Below are positions 6,337 to 14,401 of a stretch of DNA of 19,579 nucleotides, piece after piece. Where the stretch lies: NCBI GenBank assembly GCA_964542475.1, contig CAZIUL010000073.1:1-19579 (forward strand), in the 5' to 3' direction. The notes beneath the pieces are model-generated. The model was not told the DNA's origin. It was given only the letters and a program-made list of their open reading frames with translations, and ran no database searches. This DNA comes from CAZIUL01 sp964542475 (GTDB taxonomy: Bacteria; Planctomycetota; B15-G4; CAYZWU01). The number at the start of each line of letters is the position of its first letter. Positions within the stretch are counted from its first letter, which is position 1. Both the position numbers and the translations under genes were made by a program.

Positions 6337-7989
6337 TCAAGATGGAAGTTGACAGTCACCGGGCGGGTTTCCGGGGATCACCGCGCGGAAGGTTGTGCCC
6401 TCCTCCTCCTTGGATTCGAAGCTTATTGTTCCGCCGTGTTCTTCGGTGATTTTGTGGGCCACCAACAGGCCCATGCCTGTTCCCTCGCTTCCTTTTGTGG
6501 AAAAGAAGTCGTCAAAGATCTTATCCTGCACATCTTCCGGAATCCCGGCCCCGTTATCCGATACCTCGATCACCGTGTTTTTGTCCTTGTCGAGATAGCA
6601 TCTCAGTGTAATGGTGTGTTTTTCTTTTCCCTTGGTCAAGTCGAACTTGCACGCATCGATTGCGTTGGCAATCAGGTTGGTCATCAGGCTGTGCAGCGAA
6701 TCCGGATCGTAGAGCCCGAAATGGGCTTCTTCTCCTATATCAAGGATCAGCTCGAGCCCCTCCTCTTTGGCTCGTTTCACGAAAAGGGAGTGGACATCTC
6801 TGGCGATCTCTTCGGGGGATGATTTCGAGAAGGACGGCTTCCTTGCCTTTGAGGAGTAGAGCATGTCTTTGACAACGTGGGAAATTTTTACCACGTTACG
6901 TTCGATCATCTCCCACCCCTCTTTTGTGGCGTTGTCGTCCTGCTCTTCCATGCCCGTGTTCATCACGAAAATCCCGCCTTCGAGGCCCATCAAGATGTTC
7001 TTGATCCTGTGCGCCATTCCGGCTACTGCTTTTCCGGTTGTGATGAGCTGGCGCTCGAGCTGCTTGACCTCGGTGATGTCGGTGGCCATCTCCATCACCC
7101 TGTCGAACTCTCCTCCAGCGCTCCTGATGGGCAGGTAGTGGACCAGCATATGGGCTGGAAGGCCTTCCTTGGTGACGATAATCTCTTCCCTGGAAAGAGC
7201 CTCCCCGTCCTCGAAGGCCTTGATCACGGGACAGTTGGGGCACACGCTGTCGCGGTTCTTGTAGGCCTTGTAGCAGTACTCGCCGATGTTGTCGCCGAAG
7301 TTGTGCTTGAAAAGAGAGTTGTTTTCGATGATTTTGAAGTTGCGATCCTGAATCATGATATAGCACGGGACCATGTCAAAAAGCAGCTTGTAATCCCTCC
7401 TGGTCATCTCGAGCTCGCTGCGAAGAGACTTGACCTCCGTGATGTCGGTTATCATTTCCATGACATGTGTGATCTCGCCCTCATCGTTCAGGATTGGACT
7501 GGAGTAGACCACGACCTGGGCTATCCTGCCGTCGCCCATGACAACGGTCTCTTCCCTGTTGTGCCGTTTGCCGTCGCGAAAAGTTTTGATCACGGGGCAT
7601 TCGGGGCAGGCAGTGTTTCTTTTCTTGTAGATTTCATAGCAGTGCCTGCCCACATGCTTGCCGAAGTCGCGTTTGAACATTGGGTTGGTCTTGACGATCC
7701 GCAGGTCGGGCCCCTGGACAGAGATGTAGCAGGGAACCACCTGGAACAGGTCGCTGCCCGTGAACTCTCCATGAATAACCTGCTTCCGGTATCGCTTTGT
7801 TACCGCTGTGTACAGAGCTGCCATCAAGGCGGATAGAGCTATGCCCAGGCAAATGGAACGATCCTGCTCCGTGATGAAGAACATGCATGTCATGACAGCA
7901 AAAACCGCGAAGGCAAGCAGGATTTTGGCCGTTTCCTTTGAGCCGGTTCCGGGGTGCGACGAAGCGATGTGTCGGATTAGTGATGACAC
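6337..7989 (-). CDS. Membrane-anchored histidine kinase with two PAS domains
   Basis: A 550-residue sensor kinase. Two N-terminal membrane helices (about 22-39 and 46-63) have almost no periplasmic loop, so sensing is probably cytoplasmic. PAS1 (about 78-190) and PAS2 (about 200-310) are alike, each with a CPxCPV motif (C128/C131 and C250/C253) in the same place and each ending in MEMxTDITEVK. The kinase core follows: HisKA with H327 (GMAHRIKN), N-box N442 (NAIDAC), G1 box DNGAGIP (478-484) and GTGMGL (503-508). The start is taken as GTG 7989, which keeps both membrane helices; no good ribosome-binding site is visible. Paired cysteines in a redox operon suggest redox or metal sensing, which is inference. 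It sits between two receiver genes, its likely partners. Confidence 0.92.
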   Translation of the reverse strand: MSSLIRHIASSHPGTGSKETAKILLAFAVFAVMTCMFFITEQDRSICLGIALSALMAALYTAVTKRYRKQVIHGEFTGSDLFQVVPCYISVQGPDLRIVKTNPMFKRDFGKHVGRHCYEIYKKRNTACPECPVIKTFRDGKRHNREETVVMGDGRIAQVVVYSSPILNDEGEITHVMEMITDITEVKSLRSELEMTRRDYKLLFDMVPCYIMIQDRNFKIIENNSLFKHNFGDNIGEYCYKAYKNRDSVCPNCPVIKAFEDGEALSREEIIVTKEGLPAHMLVHYLPIRSAGGEFDRVMEMATDITEVKQLERQLITTGKAVAGMAHRIKNILMGLEGGIFVMNTGMEEQDDNATKEGWEMIERNVVKISHVVKDMLYSSKARKPSFSKSSPEEIARDVHSLFVKRAKEEGLELILDIGEEAHFGLYDPDSLHSLMTNLIANAIDACKFDLTKGKEKHTITLRCYLDKDKNTVIEVSDNGAGIPEDVQDKIFDDFFSTKGSEGTGMGLLVAHKITEEHGGTISFESKEEEGTTFRAVIPGNPPGDCQLPS

Positions 7990-8075
7990 GATGTTACCAT
8001 GTAAAAGTTGCGACTATGGATAATGCCTACATCAAATGCGCACCGATGTTGTTGCCCTGAAAAGGCGGTTCCTTC

Positions 8076-8453
8076 TCAGTCAGCCAGGATTTTTTCCACC
8101 TCTTCGATGAAAGAGACCGGATCAATCGGTTTTTCTACAAGGCCGTCCGGTTTGGGCAGGCTGCCCAGGTTTTCTCCAAAGAAATCATCCCGCTGGGTAA
8201 GACCCGTAAGTATGATGATGGGGATCCCTTTCGTGTCCGCTGAGGTGCGCAGCTCTTTGTAAGCCTTCACTCCGGATTTTTTAGGCATAAGGATATCGAG
8301 AGTAATGAGATCCGGGTTGATTTCCCGCGCGAGTTTCAGGCCTTCCTCGCCGTTGAAAGCCGTTTCTGTCTCGTACCCGGCTTTTTTGAAAACCGTCGAG
8401 AGGTAAACCCGCATGTCGTTTTCATCGTCGATAATCAGAATTCTTTTAGTCAT
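8076..8453 (-). CDS. Single-domain response regulator, Rrf1-like by position
   Basis: A 125-residue receiver domain: D9/D10, phospho-acceptor D53 in ITLDILMP, T83 in IILTG and K108 in EKPID. The start is ATG 8453, with GGAGAAGGA just upstream; an open frame extends to 8537 but has no initiation signal. It lies downstream of hmcF and the HEAT gene, the place where Desulfovibrio vulgaris carries rrf1, a response regulator behind its hmc operon. It is probably phosphorylated by the adjacent two-PAS kinase. With no DNA-binding domain, any effect on transcription must be indirect. Confidence 0.9.
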   Translation of the reverse strand: MTKRILIIDDENDMRVYLSTVFKKAGYETETAFNGEEGLKLAREINPDLITLDILMPKKSGVKAYKELRTSADTKGIPIIILTGLTQRDDFFGENLGSLPKPDGLVEKPIDPVSFIEEVEKILAD

Positions 8454-8493
8454 TCTTCCTTCTCCGCGGCAAACGGTATCTTTTGATCTCTTG

Positions 8494-9300
8494 CTATTCC
8501 CCGAGGGCGTCGCGCGCCTCGGGCGTGTTAATCTCATTTAGCACTTTTCGTATGGGTTCCCTCAATGCGTGGTTGTCCAGTGCGCGAATGAGGTACCCTA
8601 CCAGTTCCGGGTTGGTCAGGCGCGCCAGTTCATCTGAGGCGCACTCCTTTACCGACTCGTTTGAGCTGCCGAGCGCGCTGCAAAGGTATTCAACTGCCAG
8701 CTCCCCGCATTCGCCTCCTCTGGAGGCGATGGTTCCAAGCGCTTTCAGTGCTTTTTCGCTGCGCTTGAACCTACCGATGGCCCGTACCGCCCCTACGCCG
8801 CCTCCGTATACATCAAGGAACTCGTTCACGGCGCTTTCGCTTTTTCGGCCGGGATCCTCCTCCGCCTCCTTTGTCGCCGCCTCGGACGCCTCGTCGAGGT
8901 ACGACTCATCCGCAAAGTGTTCCACAGCCATCCTGCGGACAACAGGGTTGCATTTTGGATTGTTTGCGATGGATTCGATGACCTTCCTGTCCGTGAGGCG
9001 CGAGAAACAGATTCCCACAAGCTCGAGGTTCTCGCGTGCCAGCACTACGTCAGCCAGGAGCTGCTGGGAAGCGATCCGCTCGACAGCCATCATGCGCACA
9101 TCGAGCTCCTTTGCATGCCTGGCGATCTTGGCCAGGTGCTGATCGTCAATCAAATGCGAAACGGCGGCCATGCGCACGCGTTGTGACTTGTCGTTGCAAG
9201 CGAGCTCGACCAGCTCATCCTTGTCCTTCAGTTTCTCGACCGCCTGCAGGCGGATGTTCGGATCGGGATCCTTGTGTTTTCCCTTGTCAAAAAGGCTCAT
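8494..9300 (-). CDS. HEAT-repeat protein in the hmc operon
   Basis: A 268-residue protein made almost wholly of short helical repeats of about 20-30 residues, such as IRLQAVEKLKDKDELVELA, VRMAAVSHLIDDQHLAKIA and VRRMAVEHFADESYLDEAS. This is a HEAT-like alpha-solenoid with no signal peptide or membrane helix, so it is probably a cytoplasmic scaffold. A Glu/Lys-rich linker (about 145-165) splits the repeat array in two. It lies 42 bp after hmcF and 40 bp before the response regulator, inside the unit. It may organise the cytoplasmic Fe-S subunits or the signalling proteins; no specific function can be claimed. The ribosome-binding site is weak (AAAGAAAG). Confidence 0.8.
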   Translation of the reverse strand: MSLFDKGKHKDPDPNIRLQAVEKLKDKDELVELACNDKSQRVRMAAVSHLIDDQHLAKIARHAKELDVRMMAVERIASQQLLADVVLARENLELVGICFSRLTDRKVIESIANNPKCNPVVRRMAVEHFADESYLDEASEAATKEAEEDPGRKSESAVNEFLDVYGGGVGAVRAIGRFKRSEKALKALGTIASRGGECGELAVEYLCSALGSSNESVKECASDELARLTNPELVGYLIRALDNHALREPIRKVLNEINTPEARDALGE

Positions 9301-9342
9301 CTTTCTTTGTTGTCCTTTCTACATCCATGTCTTCGCGTTCGT

Positions 9343-10956
9343 CTAATGCCATTCCCACTCTATGAAACCGGGTTTGACGTCCGTCATGCAGTTGACAACG
9401 AGTTCGACCAGACCGTCATATAGGATGCTGTGTTTTTCCCAGAGATCGTAGTACACGAAAAGATCTCTCAGCTGCCCCTTGCAGTTCGAACAAGGGGCGC
9501 ACACGTATTTTTTAATCGAAGGGTCAAGCTCGTCCTGGAATGCGTTCAGAATCTGCTCCAGCTTCTTCCGTCCCGCGATCTGATGCCGCCAGTCGTTGAA
9601 GTTGTGTCCGGACATGATAGCGAAACCGCTTCCCCCGCCGCAACAGTAGTTGTGAACGCCGTGCGGATGCATTTCACGAAACCGGGGGGCGATTTTCTTC
9701 AGTATGTTCCGCTGGGGTTGGACCACTCCCATCAGGCGGACCAGGTTGCACGGATCGTGAAGCGTGACCGGGAAGTCGTTTCTGGAAGGATCGACCTTGA
9801 TGCGTCCTGTGTTGAGAAGATCCTCGAGAAGCACTACTGCGCTTTCACGGGGGATGTTGAGGTCTCCTGTGAGCACACGGTCCGCGATCACGGTCAGCGC
9901 CTTGTGCGCATGCCCGCACTCGCCAAGCACGATCTTCTTGACGCCGAGCTTTTTGGCCGCTTCGGCATGCTTGATGGCGACACGGGCAAACTGAAAATCG
10001 TCGTACCAGACCCCGTAGTTGATGCTGTCGTAGCCCGCGATCTCGCTGGACATGGTCCAGCTCAGCCCGGCCGATTCGAAGATCACGCCGAAGGCGCCCG
10101 GGTTCATGGGCCAGGCCATGATCTCCCCGGCGTTGTGAATCAAAAGGATGTCGGCACCTTCAACATCCCAGGGGGTTTCAATTTCGAGGCCGGTCATCTC
10201 CGACACGTCCTCGTCAATGAACTCGATGTTGTCCTTCACCACTATTGCGTTCATGCCTGTTGAAGACCCGACCTTGAGCTGAAGCACCGATCCGTCCTCA
10301 TGGAGCTCCTTTGCCGTGATGTTCATTTCCTGGCTGAGAAGCTTGCGGATCTCGTGGGCTATAAGGCCGTTGTCCACACCGATCGGGCAAGTCTGGGCGC
10401 AGCGCCGGCAGAGGTTGCAGCGGTAGGACAGCTCGGCGAGACGTGCTATCGTGGTCCAGTTGAGCTCGATCTCGCCGTTTTTCCAGGCGGCAAGCATCCC
10501 GCCGTTTTTCGATTTGACGAAATTCTTGTAGAGCCGTCGAAGAACCTCGGAACGGTAGTTGGGCCGGTAGATGGGGTTCTCTCCGCTGGATTCGTAAATA
10601 TGACAGGCATCGGAACAGGTATGGCACGCGGCGCAATGATCCATTGAGAGAACCAGGGGCTGGAGAAAGGTCCAGTTGTTCTCAGGCGTGAAGAGCTTCT
10701 CGAGTCCCGAAAGAAACTTCGCAACCAGCTCGTCCTCTTCCTCTTTGTTCTTGGGCCTGGGAAGGCTGAGGGCAATGGTGTCATCCAGCGAGCTCTCGTA
10801 GTTTTCCATTGCCTTTTCCGTCAAGGGCGCGAAATCCGGCGTGGCTTCCGGCTTGTCGAAAGGCGGGGGAAGAGGCTTGAAATCCTCCTTTCGCAGGTCG
10901 GATAGTTTTGAATTCTGTTTCGATATATCCTCGATCTTGATCCGTTTCCTTGTCAT
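9343..10956 (-). CDS. hmcF: HmcF-like cytoplasmic Fe-S protein (HdrD/CCG family)
   Basis: The cytoplasmic electron-carrying subunit of the Hmc complex, related to HdrD of heterodisulfide reductase. Two ferredoxin-type [4Fe-4S] motifs are seen, C108/C111/C114/C118 (CAACHTCSDAC) and C180/C183/C186/C190 (CNLCRRCAQTC). A C-terminal cysteine-rich CCG-type region follows, with HDPCN, NYCCGGG and CAPCSNC, expected to hold a further cluster. There are 537 residues and no membrane helices. A roughly 100-residue N-terminal extension rich in Lys, Pro and Glu precedes the first cluster. The start overlaps the hmcE stop (ATGA), and GGAGGAAACGGAAGA lies just ahead, indicating coupled translation. It is paralogous to tmcB in the same operon. 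Confidence 0.9.
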   Translation of the reverse strand: MTRKRIKIEDISKQNSKLSDLRKEDFKPLPPPFDKPEATPDFAPLTEKAMENYESSLDDTIALSLPRPKNKEEEDELVAKFLSGLEKLFTPENNWTFLQPLVLSMDHCAACHTCSDACHIYESSGENPIYRPNYRSEVLRRLYKNFVKSKNGGMLAAWKNGEIELNWTTIARLAELSYRCNLCRRCAQTCPIGVDNGLIAHEIRKLLSQEMNITAKELHEDGSVLQLKVGSSTGMNAIVVKDNIEFIDEDVSEMTGLEIETPWDVEGADILLIHNAGEIMAWPMNPGAFGVIFESAGLSWTMSSEIAGYDSINYGVWYDDFQFARVAIKHAEAAKKLGVKKIVLGECGHAHKALTVIADRVLTGDLNIPRESAVVLLEDLLNTGRIKVDPSRNDFPVTLHDPCNLVRLMGVVQPQRNILKKIAPRFREMHPHGVHNYCCGGGSGFAIMSGHNFNDWRHQIAGRKKLEQILNAFQDELDPSIKKYVCAPCSNCKGQLRDLFVYYDLWEKHSILYDGLVELVVNCMTDVKPGFIEWEWH

Positions 10957-11900
10957 TCTTCCGTTTCCTCCACGCCCGATGTTGCCACATCTACCCAGTT
11001 CTTTACACCGTCGCCGCGAATATGGGGCGCAGACCAGCTAACCGGTGACTTCATTTCATTGCCGATTTTGTTTTCGAAATGGCCGCCCTTGAGGTTTGGT
11101 TCGTCGCTCCACCTGATGTGATGGTAGGTGAACCACTTCGTGAAAAAGTGAGACATGTGTGTCAAAGGAATGTATGCCACCAGCAGCGAGGCCAGTATTA
11201 TCTCCACTCCCTGCAGCGCGGCCAACCCGGTTCCGGCGCCGGCTGCGGACAGATCGAAGGTCACGAGACATTGAAAGTAACCTCTTAGCCCGATGAAAAG
11301 GGGGTCGGCCAGGATGTGGGCGGCCAGAGCAACCCCGAACGCCGTCACGAACAGGAAGAGACTTATAAAGTCAACTTTTGTGGTGTACTCGCGATAGTCG
11401 GGCTCGAACAGCCGCCTGACAAGCAGCGCGAGCGAGCCGAGCAGGGCCAGGCCAAGGCCTCCGTACCCGAGCAGGTATGTCAAATGATAGAGGGCTTTAC
11501 CCAAGATGCCGCCTTCCGGCGATATGTCCGCGCCCACGGCGCACGCGATGCCGCCGATTACGAGCAGGGCGATCAGTCCTGCGAGCAGGTAAAGGCCGAA
11601 GTGAAAAGGAAAGGAGCGGTACCATTGCTTGCGGTTGTGCTCCCACACGCCCGCAAGCAGGAGTATTTCGGGGATCATAACCTTCAGCTCACCCAAAAGC
11701 GTTGTATGGCGGGGCTTGGTCCACCAATCCGGTTCTTCGAGGTAGGAACCCCCGTAATGGGCGCGTCCTTTTTCGTGGGCCACGGGATAGAGCTCCCAGC
11801 GAAGATGAAGCGGCATTGTTGCCAGTTTTATGTAGCGGGAAAAAACCGCTGTCAAAAACACGATGACCGCTGCATAGGTCACGATCAGAATAAAGGCCAT
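10953..11900 (-). CDS. hmcE: HmcE-like membrane cytochrome b subunit
   Basis: An integral membrane protein of 315 residues, resembling the NarI/HmcE-type cytochrome b subunit. About five to six membrane helices are visible: N-terminal 1-27, FGLYLLAGLIALLVIGG, LGYGGLGLALLGSLALL, FISLFLFVTAFGVALA and a last one near VEIILASLLVAYIPLTH. Histidines within or beside helices (PFHFG, LYHLTY, AAHIL, LTHMSHF) are candidates for b-heme ligands. The role is electron transfer across the membrane between the periplasmic modules and HmcF, possibly with quinone. GGAGGT lies 9 nt before the ATG. The C-terminal tail is cytoplasmic and hydrophilic. Translation is coupled to hmcF by a 4-bp overlap. Confidence 0.87.
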   Translation of the reverse strand: MAFILIVTYAAVIVFLTAVFSRYIKLATMPLHLRWELYPVAHEKGRAHYGGSYLEEPDWWTKPRHTTLLGELKVMIPEILLLAGVWEHNRKQWYRSFPFHFGLYLLAGLIALLVIGGIACAVGADISPEGGILGKALYHLTYLLGYGGLGLALLGSLALLVRRLFEPDYREYTTKVDFISLFLFVTAFGVALAAHILADPLFIGLRGYFQCLVTFDLSAAGAGTGLAALQGVEIILASLLVAYIPLTHMSHFFTKWFTYHHIRWSDEPNLKGGHFENKIGNEMKSPVSWSAPHIRGDGVKNWVDVATSGVEETEE

Positions 11901-12082
11901 TCTTGGCTTACCTCCGCTGCTTCCTTGATGAATGGAACAGTTGGTGCATTTTCTGCCCGATCAAAAAGGAAGAACATACGAAATTAGGATCATACGGAAA
12001 AGAAGAATATCAAACAAATGCTGTAGATTACATATGAATAGCCGTCACCAATTCCCCTGGTTTCCGCATGCCATCTCAGCGC
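11901..12082 (-). other. hmcC-hmcE gap without a recognisable hmcD
   Basis: In Desulfovibrio the tiny membrane subunit gene hmcD lies between hmcC and hmcE. Here the 182-bp gap has no ATG-started frame of useful length. The hmcC frame stays open for 30 codons past its TAG (12082-11990), encoding a hydrophobic stretch YSYVIYSICLIFFFSV but no standard start codon or ribosome-binding site. Another frame gives at most about 30 residues ending at 11908. HmcD is therefore absent or unrecognisable. Confidence 0.5.
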
Positions 12083-13315
12083 CTATTTCCCCATTTTCAA
12101 GGGAGGAGGCTCTTTGTGGTGAACGATCACCGGGAAGATCGTCACGAAGATCCGGTAGAGCAGCATCAGGGCGGCGATGTAACCGATCGTGACCATGAAT
12201 TCGAGGAAATGCGGCACGTAGCGGTGGTCCGCGAACGGTGGGGTGTAGCTTGTGACGAAGACGTTTACCCTGTTCAGGAGCACTCCAAGGCATACGAAAA
12301 GCGCTGCCGCGGTAAAGGCCAGGGCAGGCGTTTTTCTGACCTTGGGGATGGTGAACATGACGAACGGAACTATCACACCCAGGACGATTTCTACCAGGAA
12401 CATGTTCGTCTGCCAGGTGAAGTCGTCGAGGTAGACATATGCGCTTCGGTGTAGGAGGTCCCAGATTTTCAGGATCAGGTAAAGCCCGATCGTGAACGGA
12501 ACGATCCTGGCGAGAGGGGATAGAACCTTCATGTCCGGCTTCATTCCGAAAGACTTGTGAGCCCACATCGATTCGAAGATCACCATGGGAAAGCCTACCG
12601 CAAACGCGGAAAACAGAAAGAGCAGCGGCATAAAAGGTGTCCACCACAGCGGGTGAACCTTTGAAGGGGCAATGGTAAGAAGCGTTCCCAGCGACGACTG
12701 GTGAGCGCATGAAAGGCAGACTCCGAGGATCGCGAAGATGAATATGGTTTTGTTCAGGGCCCGGTCGGCAATTCGGAGCAGCGCCTCGATCGGCTTGTTG
12801 AGAAACGAAAGCTCGCCTATGATGTTGACCTTGCCCATGAACCGTTCCACCACGACCGGAGCGAACTCGATGTAGAGCACGGTGAGGTACATCATGACGC
12901 ACGCGCCGACCTCGAATAGAGCCGAGTTCCCCTGCCAGCAGGTCGGCAGCATGAGGTGCCAGATGTTGTAGTACCGGCCGAGATCGGTAAACACACCGAG
13001 GCCCACGAACGTATACCCCAGCAAGGCGGTAAGGAGAGCGGGCCTGACGATCGCCTCGTAATTGTGCCTGTGAATGATGTGCGCGAGAAAGGCCGTGGTA
13101 AATCCTCCGGCTGCCAGGGCCACGCCGGATGCCACATCCACCCCGATCCATATTCCCCAGGGGTAGAAGTTGTCGAGGTTGGTAACGGTTGAAAGCCCGA
13201 AGATCAGGCGGTAGAGCACGATCAGGCCTGCCAAAGCGGCCAGCCCCGTCATCACAAAGACGCCGGGTGTGAGGAGGCTCTTTTTTATCGGTTGCGCTAC
13301 GGCATGTTCACTCAT
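12083..13315 (-). CDS. hmcC: HmcC-like NrfD-family membrane subunit
   Basis: A polytopic membrane protein of 410 residues with about ten predicted helices, spread from VFVMTGLAALAGLIVLY near residue 20 to FLEFMVTIGYIAALMLLY near 380. This is the NrfD/HmcC/PsrC-type quinone-interacting or membrane-coupling subunit, with no cofactor of its own. It would anchor the periplasmic Fe-S protein HmcB and connect it with the cytochrome b part. A YPWGIWIGVD segment in the second helix is typical of the family. The ATG overlaps the hmcB stop by 4 bp (ATGA), with GGAG 7 nt upstream, so the two subunits are translationally coupled and likely made in equal amounts. Confidence 0.92.
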   Translation of the reverse strand: MSEHAVAQPIKKSLLTPGVFVMTGLAALAGLIVLYRLIFGLSTVTNLDNFYPWGIWIGVDVASGVALAAGGFTTAFLAHIIHRHNYEAIVRPALLTALLGYTFVGLGVFTDLGRYYNIWHLMLPTCWQGNSALFEVGACVMMYLTVLYIEFAPVVVERFMGKVNIIGELSFLNKPIEALLRIADRALNKTIFIFAILGVCLSCAHQSSLGTLLTIAPSKVHPLWWTPFMPLLFLFSAFAVGFPMVIFESMWAHKSFGMKPDMKVLSPLARIVPFTIGLYLILKIWDLLHRSAYVYLDDFTWQTNMFLVEIVLGVIVPFVMFTIPKVRKTPALAFTAAALFVCLGVLLNRVNVFVTSYTPPFADHRYVPHFLEFMVTIGYIAALMLLYRIFVTIFPVIVHHKEPPPLKMGK

Positions 13316-14295
13316 TGGTTCGCTCCATCACTCCCGCTGCTGTCCTTTTCCTCTTTGGATGCTGAGGATGGATTGGATCCGGTTTCTCCTTCTTCGTTGC
13401 TGACATCTCCGTTCACCTTTTCTTCATGGCTGTCTTTTCCCCGCGTTGCATACATGAGAGCACCCAGCCCCGAGAAAAGCAGCACGGGAGGAATGAAGTG
13501 CTTGAATACTCCGTGCTGGATCGCTTCGCTGAGGCGGGGCGGGGCGTTATCCGGAAGGTCCAGGAAGTCCAGGGAGGAAAACGACTGCGGGGCCAGGAAG
13601 AGCCACGCGGTTCCGCCCACCTCGTGTTCGCCGTAGATGTGGTCCACGTAGCGGTCCGGATTCTTTTTTATCCGCTCTTTTGCGATCTCGATCAGTTTTG
13701 CCCTGGGTCCGAAGGTGATTGCCTGTTGTGGACATGCCTGGGCGCATACCGGTGCCTTTCCCTGCTTGACAAGAGGATGACACATGGTGCATTTCATGAC
13801 CCGCGGCTCGATCCCCTTGTCATACTCGTACGCGGGAACGCCGAACGGGCACGCAACCATGCAGTACCGGCAGCCCATGCACCTCCACGCCTCCCAGATG
13901 ACAGGTCCTTCCTGTGTTTTCTGGAGCGATTTCACAAGACACGCTGAAACACACGCGGGATCCACGCAGTGCATGCACTGGATCTTCACATTAACCGCTT
14001 CTCCCCGTCTTTTTTCGGATTTGTACCTGTTGACCACTGTGTAGGCGTTTATATCCATCCTTCTCGCATTGTCGAGCACCGAGAGGTCGTCGAAAGGGCG
14101 CTCGGGCGAGGGAAGGCCGTTGATCTCGTTGCAGGCTGCCTCGCAGCTTCTGCACCCCACGCACAAGCTGATATCGGTGAGCATGCCAGTGGAATCAGGA
14201 AGAGGCTCTTTCACATCGCCGGCATCCGAGGTTCCCGTAAATGCGGTACAAGCGGCCAGACCCGTGAGTTTAATAAAACCTCTTCGTGTAACCAT
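13312..14295 (-). CDS. hmcB: HmcB-like periplasmic four-cluster ferredoxin subunit
   Basis: A 327-residue Fe-S protein beginning with a Tat signal (TRRGFIKLTGLAACTAF), so it is folded with its clusters and exported. Four [4Fe-4S] motifs can be read: C45/48/51/55, C107/110/115/119, C139/142/145/149 and C169/172/184/188. A membrane helix near the C terminus (FIPPVLLFSGLGALMYA, about 267-285) anchors it, followed by an acidic Ser-rich tail. In the Hmc model it passes electrons from the multiheme cytochrome to the HmcC membrane subunit. The ribosome-binding site (AAAGGAT) is distant from the ATG at 14295. The 106 bp up to hmcA hold no obvious promoter. Confidence 0.92.
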   Translation of the reverse strand: MVTRRGFIKLTGLAACTAFTGTSDAGDVKEPLPDSTGMLTDISLCVGCRSCEAACNEINGLPSPERPFDDLSVLDNARRMDINAYTVVNRYKSEKRRGEAVNVKIQCMHCVDPACVSACLVKSLQKTQEGPVIWEAWRCMGCRYCMVACPFGVPAYEYDKGIEPRVMKCTMCHPLVKQGKAPVCAQACPQQAITFGPRAKLIEIAKERIKKNPDRYVDHIYGEHEVGGTAWLFLAPQSFSSLDFLDLPDNAPPRLSEAIQHGVFKHFIPPVLLFSGLGALMYATRGKDSHEEKVNGDVSNEEGETGSNPSSASKEEKDSSGSDGANQ

Positions 14296-14401
14296 GGTTG
14301 TATGTCCGATCCTTTTGAAAACAGCGTTTTTTAAAACAAGCCGAACCGTTCGAACAGCCTGCCGTCACGGCGCAAGGCCGGAAGGACCATAACCTCCTGT
14401 T

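Noticed and set aside
6877..7836. 319-codon plus-strand frame opposite the histidine kinase
   Set aside because: Lies wholly antisense to a kinase with all catalytic motifs intact; no family signature.
8454..8537. N-terminal extension of the response regulator starting at 8537
   Set aside because: The added residues are basic and unlike a receiver, and the ATG at 8453 with GGAGAAGGA gives a normal 125-residue domain.
12045..13151. 368-codon frame overlapping hmcC in another phase
   Set aside because: Arg/His/Gly-rich translation typical of an out-of-frame read of the membrane protein gene; no ribosome-binding site.
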